From positions 26,029 to 90,028 of IMG/VR virus record IMGVR_UViG_3300044655_002353: DNA of 64,000 nucleotides, one strand, 5' to 3'. Each line of letters opens with the position of its first letter. The first letter of the stretch is position 1. The notes below the pieces were generated by a model. It saw only the letters and a list, made by a program, of their open reading frames with translations, did no database searches and was not told the DNA's origin. Below, piece after piece: positions 34,541 to 42,063 of this stretch. Both the position numbers and the translations under genes were made by a program. Origin of the DNA: a virus.

Positions 34541-35228
34541 ACAATACTTACAAGAAGACACGGCTTCAAATAGCGAATACGTTCAACGTATTCGAGACCT
34601 ATTAAATGATTGGGCAAGTCAAGAACTTATACCGAATGACCCAAAGAAAAACTCTTTGCACGGTTTCAAAATATCTGCATCTGGGATAGTTGATTGTCAG
34701 TTAGGAACTCTTATAATTTATGATGAAATGTTAGATGCTAATGGTGAATTCCCATTCAAAATCCGAAATGCAAAATATATGATTTTGGAGCGTTTAGAAA
34801 AATTAAAATCATTCAAAAACTTTCCTGAAAAATTAGTATGTAAATCAGATTATAGGGATGTTTTTATAACATATCATCTTTTTAAGTATCGTAAAATTAC
34901 ATCTTTTGAGAATTTTCCAAAATATTGTCCTAATGGAGAAATACAACTAGAGGCATTTGTAAATGCTTCTTTTTCAAATATTCATAAACATATTTTGGAT
35001 GCAGAAACAATAAGAATAAATCCTAATTATGTTGGACCTATTTTATCATTTTTAAAGATTCCAACTTTAACAGATGTATATGCATTTACGGGGGATGTAA
35101 ATGACGAAAGTGAATCATGTAAAGAAGCTCTTAGTATTCTAAATAAACATTTAAATGGTAATAGAGACTTTATTGCATGTCAACGAGAACTAATTGAAAA
35201 GGATTTAGATGAATATGCTGAATTATAA
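34527..35228 (+). CDS. Array 2 gene 14 (last): LRR-like type
   Basis: 233 residues from ATG 34527; ATG 34521 would only add Met-Asn. Leader MQSFKQYLQEDTA (LQE). Units: LKSFKNFPEKLVCKSDYRD, ITSFENFPKYCPNGEIQLE, ASFSNIHKHILDAETIRI. Core GPILSFLKIPTLTDV. Tail IACQRELIEKDLDEYAEL. Body close to 25294 despite the different leader class. A late promoter and hairpin follow, before the large terminase. Confidence 0.76.
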   Translation: MQSFKQYLQEDTASNSEYVQRIRDLLNDWASQELIPNDPKKNSLHGFKISASGIVDCQLGTLIIYDEMLDANGEFPFKIRNAKYMILERLEKLKSFKNFPEKLVCKSDYRDVFITYHLFKYRKITSFENFPKYCPNGEIQLEAFVNASFSNIHKHILDAETIRINPNYVGPILSFLKIPTLTDVYAFTGDVNDESESCKEALSILNKHLNGNRDFIACQRELIEKDLDEYAEL

Positions 35229-35231
35229 GAA

Positions 35232-35271
35232 TATAAATATAGATATTAATTACTATTCTAATATCTATATT
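35232..35271 (+). promoter_or_regulatory. Consensus late promoter within a 13-bp hairpin, before the large terminase
   Basis: TATAAATA (35232-35239), the exact T4 late consensus, overlaps the left arm of a perfect 13-bp inverted repeat: AATATAGATATTA (35236-35248) and TAATATCTATATT (35259-35271). The right arm ends 2 nt before the terminase ATG and no Shine-Dalgarno is visible. Transcripts from the array would fold the hairpin over the start; transcripts from this promoter would lack most of the left arm. Confidence 0.6.
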
Positions 35272-35273
35272 AT

Positions 35274-36833
35274 ATGGCAAATCCTTATCTAAAGCGAGCG
35301 AATACAGAAACTGAATACGAAGCTTGGCAAATCCAAGAACTTGAGAAGTGTATGAATGACCCGATATACTTCATCAAAAACTATGTCAAAATTCAGCATG
35401 CTATTAAAGGTACGGTTCTATTTGAGCTGTTTGACTATCAAGAAGAATTCATTCTAGCAATTCACAATAACAAAGATACGTTAGCACTAATGTCTCGCCA
35501 GCTTGGTAAGACAACTACTGCGGCAATCTACATCTTTTGGCTTTCTGCTTTTACTGATGACCAAGCATGTGTGATAGCATCTAAGAACATGGACCATGCT
35601 ACAGACATCATGGCCAAAATCAAATTTGCATATGAAGAGCTTCCAAATTGGTTGAAGCCTGGAGTCAAGTTCTACAATCGTACATCAATCGAATTTGACA
35701 ATGGTTCAATCATCAAATCACAAGCAACTACAGAAAAAACTGGTCGTGGTAATTCACCATCAATTCTAATGCTTGACGAGATTAGCTTTATTTCAACTCG
35801 TATCCAAGAAAAGATTTGGGCTTCAATTGCTCCGGCTCTTTCAACTGGTGGTAAGTTGATTATGACAACTACTCCTAATGGTGATACTGACTTGTTTGCT
35901 AGATTGTGGAGAGAATGTCTTGCAGGTCTAAACAGCTTTAGTCATACTTTTGCTCATTATACTCAACATCCTGAACGTGGTCCTGAATCTGGTTATCGAG
36001 AAGAAATGCTTGCAAAACTAGGGGAACTTGTTGTACGAGTAGAACTTGATTGCGAATTCCTTTCTTCTGATGCTCTTCTTATCCAATCACAACGTCTTAT
36101 CGAACTTAGACATCAACAACCAATCTTTATTGACAAGGGCTTTTCTTTCTGGGAAAACATTCGTGCTGATGCTGCTTATCTTGTAGGTGTTGATATTGCA
36201 ACGGGTTCGGGTCGAGATTACAGTGTTGTTGAAGTGTTTGAGTTTCCATCACTTATTCAAGTTGCTGAGCTTCGAACTAATAGTCTAAACATACCTGACT
36301 TATATGATAGAATAAAGTGGTTACTAAACAAAATGTCAAGTCATACTATGAATAACAAACGACCTGAAGTATTCTGGACATTTGAACGAAATGGAGTTGG
36401 TGAAGCTATTGGTGCTCTTTATAATACCGATGAACATCCACCTGAGTATGCCGAACTTATCAATGATGTGCCTGGCAAGTTAGGAATGCAAACAACAAAT
36501 CGTAACAAAATCCTCGCTTGTCTTCAACTAAAGTCTATGGTTGAAAAGATAAAGAACGGATTGGAGATAAGGTCTGAAATCAATATCTTTGAACTTAAGA
36601 ACTTTATTGCTTCAGGTGGTTCTTATGCCGCTAAGATTGGAGCTACTGATGACAGTGTGTCTGCATTATTACTTATTATTAGATTGCTAAAGCATGTAAG
36701 TGAGTTTGATGACAAAGCTAGAAAGTTGTTATATGAATATAATGCCGAAGATTATAACCCAGCGGTAAATAGCTTTGGACCTGACACTCCATTAGATGAA
36801 AGTGATGAAGCAATACCTTTTATGGTGCTTTGA
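35274..36833 (+). CDS. 17: Large terminase subunit, gp17-like
   Basis: 519 residues (T4 gp17: 610). ATP-driven packaging motor with nuclease. Walker A SRQLGKTT (74-81, identical to T4), Walker B SILMLDE (163-169) with catalytic Glu169, coupling motif MTTTPNG (197-203). The RNase H-fold nuclease has GVDIATG with Asp307, Glu371 in FERNGVG and Asp459/460 in TDDSVSA. A shorter N-terminus accounts for the size difference. Separated from the small terminase by array 2; expressed from its own late promoter in a hairpin. Confidence 0.95.
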   Translation: MANPYLKRANTETEYEAWQIQELEKCMNDPIYFIKNYVKIQHAIKGTVLFELFDYQEEFILAIHNNKDTLALMSRQLGKTTTAAIYIFWLSAFTDDQACVIASKNMDHATDIMAKIKFAYEELPNWLKPGVKFYNRTSIEFDNGSIIKSQATTEKTGRGNSPSILMLDEISFISTRIQEKIWASIAPALSTGGKLIMTTTPNGDTDLFARLWRECLAGLNSFSHTFAHYTQHPERGPESGYREEMLAKLGELVVRVELDCEFLSSDALLIQSQRLIELRHQQPIFIDKGFSFWENIRADAAYLVGVDIATGSGRDYSVVEVFEFPSLIQVAELRTNSLNIPDLYDRIKWLLNKMSSHTMNNKRPEVFWTFERNGVGEAIGALYNTDEHPPEYAELINDVPGKLGMQTTNRNKILACLQLKSMVEKIKNGLEIRSEINIFELKNFIASGGSYAAKIGATDDSVSALLLIIRLLKHVSEFDDKARKLLYEYNAEDYNPAVNSFGPDTPLDESDEAIPFMVL

Positions 36834-37191
36834 GGAAAAACCTCGTTTTTCTTAAAAAATTGCCGAGTGATTAGTCATGGAAAATGATGTGTTTGAAAAC
36901 TAGTAATAAAATCAATAAGTTACGAAGATAATGATAAATATTTTTAGTAATAAAATCAACTACTTAGAAAAACGTCAACTTCTAGTAATAACGAAATTGA
37001 AGAGGAGAGGAGAGAGACAACTGAATATAATATATACCCTTAGTCTGTCAGTTTTTCGAGTAATAAAATCAACTGCTTAGACACGAGCGAAATCAATTAT
37101 ATAGTCTGTCAGTTTTTTAGCTTGCATAGATTATGGCTTAGGTGTAAATAGTAAATCAAACATTTATATAAAGAGAGAGAGAACATCTATC
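36834..37191. repeat. 358-bp non-coding leader with direct repeats
   Basis: Three near-exact direct repeats of AGTAATAAAATCAA (within 36901-36915, 36945-36959 and 37059-37072), two of which continue ACTRCTTAG, plus a partial copy TAGTAATA at 36983. A second repeat TAGTCTGTCAGTTTTT occurs at 37041-37056 and 37102-37117. GATAAATA (36933-36940) lies between copies. No reading frame of note. Irregular spacing and short length argue against CRISPR. It may be a regulator- or replication-protein-binding region. Confidence 0.6.
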
Positions 37192-37608
37192 ATGAAACTT
37201 ATCGACATCAAACCACATGTTATCAGTGAGTCAAGCACTCCTATACATATGACTATGCTTCTTGACGAAGTAAGAAACGCAGGCAAAATCACTAACACTG
37301 CACAAACTGTTCTGATTGCACAACTTGTTCAATTGTTCAAGTTTTCACCAGTCAATCCGCAGAATGATATTCTTCAGTTCCAACAATCTCATAGTGCAAT
37401 GAAACCTCGTTATGTCTATGAGAATCCAACTCCTAAGGAATTACTTGATGATATCAAAGGTCTGAAAGATGATGAACAAGTCAAGTTAGCAGAATGGCTA
37501 TTACGTCAACTTGCAATCGTTGAGGCAAATGAAGATTTGGAACTTTATCATAATCCTGAAATGGCATTGAATAAATGGATAAGCCTTGTAACGAAGGCTC
37601 AACATTAA
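37192..37608 (+). CDS. Unknown helical protein behind the repeat leader
   Basis: 138 residues, MKLIDIKPHVISESS; ISE at residues 11-13 could be a prohead-protease site, but the start is unlike the array leaders. Mostly helical (AQTVLIAQLVQLFKF; EQVKLAEWLLRQLAI). AGAGAGAGA upstream may serve as ribosome site. No family recognised. Followed by a late promoter overlapping its stop. Confidence 0.5.
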   Translation: MKLIDIKPHVISESSTPIHMTMLLDEVRNAGKITNTAQTVLIAQLVQLFKFSPVNPQNDILQFQQSHSAMKPRYVYENPTPKELLDDIKGLKDDEQVKLAEWLLRQLAIVEANEDLELYHNPEMALNKWISLVTKAQH

Positions 37609-37614
37609 TAAATA
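37608..37614 (+). promoter_or_regulatory. Late promoter for the fibre-like gene
   Basis: ATAAATA starting on the last base of the preceding stop codon, 47 bp before the ATG at 37661. Confidence 0.55.
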
Positions 37615-37660
37615 TTATTATATTCAAATACTCGCTTTCTATAGATGGAGCTAAATTAAC

Positions 37661-38098
37661 ATGACTTATCAAATAAAACATGCTGATACTTCGGTCGCAG
37701 ATATACCTCTTGCGCCGCTTACTACAGATGATACTTCAACTTCATTGACCTTTGTTGGTCGTGGAGTTCCAAATCATGGGCAAATACATCAAACAAATTT
37801 TTTGAAAATACTTGAAAACTTTGCTTCTGATACTGCGCCTCTTCATCCTGTTTACGGACAACAATGGTACAGTAAGACGCTAAAACAACTGAAAGTCTGG
37901 GATGGGACAGCTTGGATACTTTCACAGTCTTGCGCATGTCAGGTTGGTCCAACTGCTCCAACTTTTATCGCAAAAGGTCAAATGTGGTATAATACTACTA
38001 CAAGCATGTTGATGGTGCAGATAGGAAATACTGCAGGAACTTCTAAATGGGTTACCGCAATTGATGAGAGCTTGTTATACTTAGCACTTCTCATGTAA
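37661..38098 (+). CDS. Fibre/structural protein N-terminal-like module
   Basis: 145 residues. Layout typical of short virion proteins of T4-like phages: TSLTFVGRGVPNHGQIHQTN, LKILENFASDTAPLHPVYGQ then QWYSKTLKQLKVWDGTAW, followed by a second G-Q-MWYNTTTSMLMVQ unit. The GQxWY...VWDGTAW module also occurs twice in the N-terminus of the gp13-like protein in this window, so both may belong to the same exterior structure. The short length suggests an attachment module and not a whole fibre. Confidence 0.6.
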   Translation: MTYQIKHADTSVADIPLAPLTTDDTSTSLTFVGRGVPNHGQIHQTNFLKILENFASDTAPLHPVYGQQWYSKTLKQLKVWDGTAWILSQSCACQVGPTAPTFIAKGQMWYNTTTSMLMVQIGNTAGTSKWVTAIDESLLYLALLM

Positions 38099-38131
38099 TT
38101 CGCAACACTTATTTCTGGAGTATCTTTTCAT

Positions 38132-38761
38132 ATGTCAATTTTAGTCGCAGTTAGCGGAACTCACGGTTCTGGAAAATCCGCAATTCTTGAGGGATTATCA
38201 GCAAATTCTCAATTTACAGTAGATACATTCAAAGTATCTCGTGCTGTTCAAGAAGAACTCGGTGTAGAAAATCTTCAAGAAGTATTGACATCTTTCTACA
38301 AAATGAAAGATTATCAAGAAAAAGTTTTTGAATACAAATGGAGTCATGATAGTGCTTTAGCTAAAGCAGAAGATTCCAAACTCGTTTTGACTGAAAGGTC
38401 ATTCTTCGATATTGCAGCTTATACTGAGATTTGGGTATCTCGTCTAAATAGAACTTCTGAAGCACAACGTACCTGGTTTGCAGATTTCAAAGCAAGATGT
38501 ATTGAAGCTCAACGTATCTACAACGGGTTAGTCATCGTACATGCTCATCCAAACATTCCATTTGAACTTGACCCGAATCGTGCTGATGAACAAAGTAGAG
38601 CTCAATTTGAAAACTTGCTGATTTCATATTCTACTTTATATGGTGATGCTATACGTCGTCCAGCAACTAAGAACTTTTATGCTAAGTTGGATGTCTTCTG
38701 CGAAGGAAGAACAGAACGTGTTGAACTTGTTACTGACTTTTTGAACCATTTACATTCGTAG
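38132..38761 (+). CDS. P-loop nucleotide kinase / AAA-type ATPase
   Basis: 209 residues. Walker A GTHGSGKS (9-16), DxR-like VLTERSFFDIAAY near residue 90 (Walker B/lid region of the nucleotide-kinase family) and an Arg-rich helix after AHPNIPFELDPNRAD. The size fits a (deoxy)nucleotide or nucleoside kinase, used by phages to feed DNA synthesis. Substrate cannot be told. A weak ribosome site TGGAG precedes the ATG. Confidence 0.6.
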   Translation: MSILVAVSGTHGSGKSAILEGLSANSQFTVDTFKVSRAVQEELGVENLQEVLTSFYKMKDYQEKVFEYKWSHDSALAKAEDSKLVLTERSFFDIAAYTEIWVSRLNRTSEAQRTWFADFKARCIEAQRIYNGLVIVHAHPNIPFELDPNRADEQSRAQFENLLISYSTLYGDAIRRPATKNFYAKLDVFCEGRTERVELVTDFLNHLHS

Positions 38762-38771
38762 CAACACCTGA

Positions 38772-38803
38772 TATAATTGAACCTATACTACTTTTATTAG
38801 GTT
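38772..38803 (+). promoter_or_regulatory. Extended -10 promoter followed by small hairpin before the exonuclease gene
   Basis: TATAAT (38772-38777) with TG upstream; then AACCTA (38780-38785) / TAGGTT (38798-38803) ends 9 nt before the ATG at 38813. No clear Shine-Dalgarno. Confidence 0.4.
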
Positions 38804-38812
38804 TAACTTTAT

Positions 38813-39418
38813 ATGACTTTGCAACTTTATACATCTCGTGCCCCTAAGTTAGGTCTTTGCCTTGACTTTGAGACTTCAGGTTCAACGTGGGGCGGTGATA
38901 GTTCTATTGACCATCAAGCACTAAGTTTGGGTATGGCAGTGTTCAACACTCGAACGTTAGATGTTGTGGATTCTCTCTATCTTGAGATGAAGTTTGATGC
39001 AAGCCGATACAAATGGTCTGCTGAAGCTGAAGCAATACACGGACTTTCACAAGCATATCTGGAAGAACACGGGCTGTCTAACGAAGATGCGGTTGTGCAA
39101 ATTGTCGAATTTTTGTTGAAGTATTTTGGACCTAATCCGGAAATCATGGTCATGGGTCACAATGTCGATTATGACTTATTGTTTATGCGTCAGATGTTAG
39201 TTCCACATAACATGATGTTTCATGTTCATAATGTGAAGATTGATACTGCAGGTGTTAGCTTTGTCAATTTTGTGACATATAAATCAGACCACTTGTTCGA
39301 AATAACAGGAGTTGGCGACCGTGATACACATAATGCATTGGCTGATGTGTTCATGACAATTGCTGCTGTAAAGTTTATGCGAGACTTAGTTGAGATGGCT
39401 TTAACTGATGGTAATTGA
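38813..39418 (+). CDS. DEDDh 3'-5' exonuclease (DnaQ/oligoribonuclease-like)
   Basis: 201 residues. Exo I LDFETSG with Asp18 and Glu20, Exo II HNVDYDLLFM with the third Asp, and Exo III RDTHNALADV supplying His and the last Asp. This is the DEDDh set of proofreading and RNA-trimming exonucleases. The replicative polymerase has its own exonuclease domain, so this enzyme more likely trims nucleic acid ends or degrades short oligonucleotides. Its end overlaps the next gene by 11 nt. Confidence 0.75.
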   Translation: MTLQLYTSRAPKLGLCLDFETSGSTWGGDSSIDHQALSLGMAVFNTRTLDVVDSLYLEMKFDASRYKWSAEAEAIHGLSQAYLEEHGLSNEDAVVQIVEFLLKYFGPNPEIMVMGHNVDYDLLFMRQMLVPHNMMFHVHNVKIDTAGVSFVNFVTYKSDHLFEITGVGDRDTHNALADVFMTIAAVKFMRDLVEMALTDGN

Positions 39419-39608
39419 TAAAGATTTATGTTATGTCTATGACGGTTTAGAAGTCCGTCAAACTGGTCGAACGGCAGTTAAAACTATTGGCAAAAATCTG
39501 CGAGCTAAAGAGCAGACTATAGTTGAAATAACTCCTGCTCTTGATGCAGGTTTATGGTTCAAATGGGTAAGACCTGAAGACCTTTATGTAATACATCCAT
39601 CAGAATAA
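39408..39608 (+). CDS. Small beta-rich protein, unknown
   Basis: 66 residues, mostly strands (DLCYVYDGLEVRQTGRTAV; LWFKWVRPEDLYVIHPSE), like a small SH3-type barrel. It overlaps the exonuclease gene by 11 nt and is followed after 2 nt by the next ATG, so co-translation is likely. No family recognised. Confidence 0.5.
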   Translation: MVIDKDLCYVYDGLEVRQTGRTAVKTIGKNLRAKEQTIVEITPALDAGLWFKWVRPEDLYVIHPSE

Positions 39609-39610
39609 TA

Positions 39611-40768
39611 ATGGCTGCAAATAAAAAATTCGTTACTTATAAATGCAATACATGTAATAGAACAAAAGATGTTGAGGCTTCGTCTTTACACAGCTTCATA
39701 AACCTATGTTCAATTACTTTGAACTGTAGTGGGAAGTTATTACCTATAGCTACTAAAAGTTTGCGTAATGTTTTGGCTTCTGCCCCTGTCGACGGCGTTC
39801 CTGATTGGATTTCTCGTTTTGAAATTAGTAGAAATCAAACATCTTCAACTATAAATAGTTCTGAACAAAATCTTTATGTTACTTTAGCATCTTCTAGTTC
39901 TTTGGCTTTATCTTTAGCAGTCAAACGTCAAAATCCGTCAATAAACAACAATCCGTCTTCTTTATCAATTTCGTTTGCTACTCAACAATCTGAAGTAAAT
40001 ACTTTTGATGAATTTACATACTTTATTTCTTCTACTTTCAATTCTGTTTCTGGCCCTGACTCTACATCAAGTAAAAAGGTTTTGCGATTTACATCTTCAG
40101 ATATTGTAAAAGTTTTTTTGAATGGAGTTGAATTAATTGAAGGAACGCTAATCAATGATTATAGATTAAACTATAATGGTCAAAATGGTTATCAAGTAGT
40201 TTTCAATACTTCTTATTCAATTAGTTCAGTAGTAAAAGTAATAGTTTATCAAAATCAAAATATTGTTTTATCTAATCCAATAACTTTTACTCGTAATACT
40301 TTATTAGTTTCTAATTTAGAAAATCAAACTTCATGGACAAATGTTTCTACTATTGAATATGGAAATGATACTTATGATGTTTATACATGTTTAGATACTT
40401 TATCTTTACCTGCTAATCAAATTTTGAATTTGTATCCAAATGGAAATCATTTTTCAAGCAATGTTATTTACACTGATTTGAATAACTTTAGATTTTTATT
40501 AGCGTATCCTCCATTTTCTGTTATTGATAGAATTTATTCAGCTTTTGTTGATTTTAATAATCTTTCAGATGTAGATTATCATTTACGACTTTATTCAAAT
40601 AATGGCTCTATTACTTTAGAAGTTTCTAAAAATTCTATTTCTTACGTTAGCTTTGCCCCTTTAATACATGTCGCTGATGATAACTTAGAATGGTTATCAT
40701 CAGCAGATGTCATCACGGATGATACTTCGTTAATTCCTAACAATCCAAAAATCATCGGCCCAATATAA
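39611..40768 (+). CDS. Ser/Asn-rich virion-like protein with N-terminal zinc motif
   Basis: 385 residues. The N-terminus has TYKCNTCNRTKDVE and a later LCSITLNCSG, four cysteines that could bind zinc. The remaining 330 residues are Ser-, Asn- and Thr-rich with many beta strands (VKVFLNGVELIEG; IDRIYSAFVDFNNLSD), as in phage fibre or decoration proteins. Codon choice (many TCT, AAT, TTA) is more AT-rich than in neighbours. A virion surface role is inferred from composition only. Confidence 0.45.
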   Translation: MAANKKFVTYKCNTCNRTKDVEASSLHSFINLCSITLNCSGKLLPIATKSLRNVLASAPVDGVPDWISRFEISRNQTSSTINSSEQNLYVTLASSSSLALSLAVKRQNPSINNNPSSLSISFATQQSEVNTFDEFTYFISSTFNSVSGPDSTSSKKVLRFTSSDIVKVFLNGVELIEGTLINDYRLNYNGQNGYQVVFNTSYSISSVVKVIVYQNQNIVLSNPITFTRNTLLVSNLENQTSWTNVSTIEYGNDTYDVYTCLDTLSLPANQILNLYPNGNHFSSNVIYTDLNNFRFLLAYPPFSVIDRIYSAFVDFNNLSDVDYHLRLYSNNGSITLEVSKNSISYVSFAPLIHVADDNLEWLSSADVITDDTSLIPNNPKIIGPI

Positions 40769-41260
40769 ATGTTCTTTTATACTATAGAAGCGTTTCAACC
40801 GTTTCTTGAACGGTTATTGCCTGGAATTTCATGCGATGACTTGTTTAAGGTTACCGTTATCTCAAATGAGTATCAATATGATATGTTTGCTATAGAAGCA
40901 GCAGAAGAAGCTATAAATGAATTGCTTCTAACTGAAGAACAGGAATTTTTATCTATTGAGTTTAATCCTGATTTCTATCCTGCAGCAGTTGCATATGGCG
41001 AAGATACCGATGAAGAGGAAGAAGAACTAATCAAAGAACTAGAACTCCAAGAATTAGGTGAAGAAGATGATAACCTATTTCAAATTGCATTAGATGGATT
41101 ACCTCGAACAGAAAGAGATTTAACTATCAATGACTATATTCAATTAACTTACGTATTAGCTGATGAAGAAATGCATGCACTACAATTACGGCTTAATATA
41201 GTAACTACACCTGAAGCAGCTGAATTGATTGATTTCGATACTAATAGAACGGTGCATTAA
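40769..41260 (+). CDS. Acidic protein, unknown
   Basis: 163 residues, strongly acidic in the middle (EDTDEEEEELIKELELQEL). Begins one base after the previous stop. Mixed alpha/beta start MFFYTIEAFQPFLERLLPG. The acidic core might mimic DNA or bind a basic partner. No family recognised. Confidence 0.5.
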   Translation: MFFYTIEAFQPFLERLLPGISCDDLFKVTVISNEYQYDMFAIEAAEEAINELLLTEEQEFLSIEFNPDFYPAAVAYGEDTDEEEEELIKELELQELGEEDDNLFQIALDGLPRTERDLTINDYIQLTYVLADEEMHALQLRLNIVTTPEAAELIDFDTNRTVH

Positions 41261-41261
41261 A

Positions 41262-41684
41262 ATGATACAAGATATAGATAATAGATTCTTTTCATTTGTA
41301 GTTAGTTTAGAATTGAAGAAACCTTCATTTGAACATCATGAGTTTATCAAACTATTCAATGGTGTTAATGCAACTATAGAAAGTAATGGATTCAATGATT
41401 ATAAAGAATGTGTTACTTCTTGCAATAAGTTTTTTAACGAATTGGCTGCAGACCTTAACGAGTTGAATCATTCATTGAAACATTTACTTGCGTGGGAATC
41501 AAATCCTAAAACTAACTCTGGTGAATTACCTCATATTACACCTGCTAACGAATGGCTTGAAGGCGAGCTCGTAAGACTTTACCTTGTAGTCAATCAACAA
41601 GGCCCAATCAACAACAGCAATCTTGACCCGGTTGTACGGGGTTCAATCTTTACTGGCAAACGAGACACTTCTACATCTTGTTAG
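41262..41684 (+). CDS. Unknown helical protein
   Basis: 140 residues from ATG 41262; a TTG at 41229 inside the previous gene is rejected. Helical (FVVSLELKKPSF; FFNELAADLNELNHSLKHLL), C-terminus polar. Followed by an extended -10 promoter for the dsbA-like gene. No family recognised. Confidence 0.45.
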   Translation: MIQDIDNRFFSFVVSLELKKPSFEHHEFIKLFNGVNATIESNGFNDYKECVTSCNKFFNELAADLNELNHSLKHLLAWESNPKTNSGELPHITPANEWLEGELVRLYLVVNQQGPINNSNLDPVVRGSIFTGKRDTSTSC

Positions 41685-41708
41685 CATCACTTCTACATAA
41701 AAGTGTGG

Positions 41709-41714
41709 TATAAT
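41709..41714 (+). promoter_or_regulatory. Extended -10 promoter for the replication cluster
   Basis: TGGTATAAT with no good -35; followed by a T run. A small inverted repeat CACTT/AAGTG lies just upstream. Confidence 0.5.
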
Positions 41715-41752
41715 AATTTTTTGTTCAACATCACATAAAAGGCATAAAGCAT

Positions 41753-42055
41753 ATGGCAGCTAAAGAGAAAAAACAAATCGTATCAATTGAATCTATCTTG
41801 GCTAACCCAAGTGACAAGTCTAAGTTAATGACGTTCTTGGATGAAGCAGTTCGTTGTAAGCTTCGTATTGCGGACGAAATGGAAGCAATCAAAGGCTTAC
41901 GTGAAGAAGCAACTGAAAAACTTGGACTTGAATCAAAGCTATTCAATCAATTGGTCAAAGTGTCTTTCAACAACTCTTACATCGAAACCAGAGCTGAAAT
42001 TTCAGCACTTGAAAGTGCAATCGAAATCTTATTCCCTGAATCTGATTCTCAATAA
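41753..42055 (+). CDS. dsbA: DsbA-like double-stranded DNA-binding protein
   Basis: 100 residues (T4 DsbA: 89). FLDEAVRCKLRIADEMEAIK then REEATEKLGLESKLFNQLVK aligns with T4 DsbA (FIKEASDHKLKISGYNELIK...RAKDELGVDGKMFNRLLA). T4 DsbA binds DNA near late promoters and modulates late transcription. Its presence fits the ATAAATA late promoters in this window. Directly upstream of DNA polymerase. Confidence 0.75.
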   Translation: MAAKEKKQIVSIESILANPSDKSKLMTFLDEAVRCKLRIADEMEAIKGLREEATEKLGLESKLFNQLVKVSFNNSYIETRAEISALESAIEILFPESDSQ

Positions 42056-42063
42056 GGACATTA

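Noticed and set aside
36901-37117. CRISPR-like direct repeats
   Set aside because: Only three copies, irregular spacing, no palindromic repeat and no cas genes nearby.
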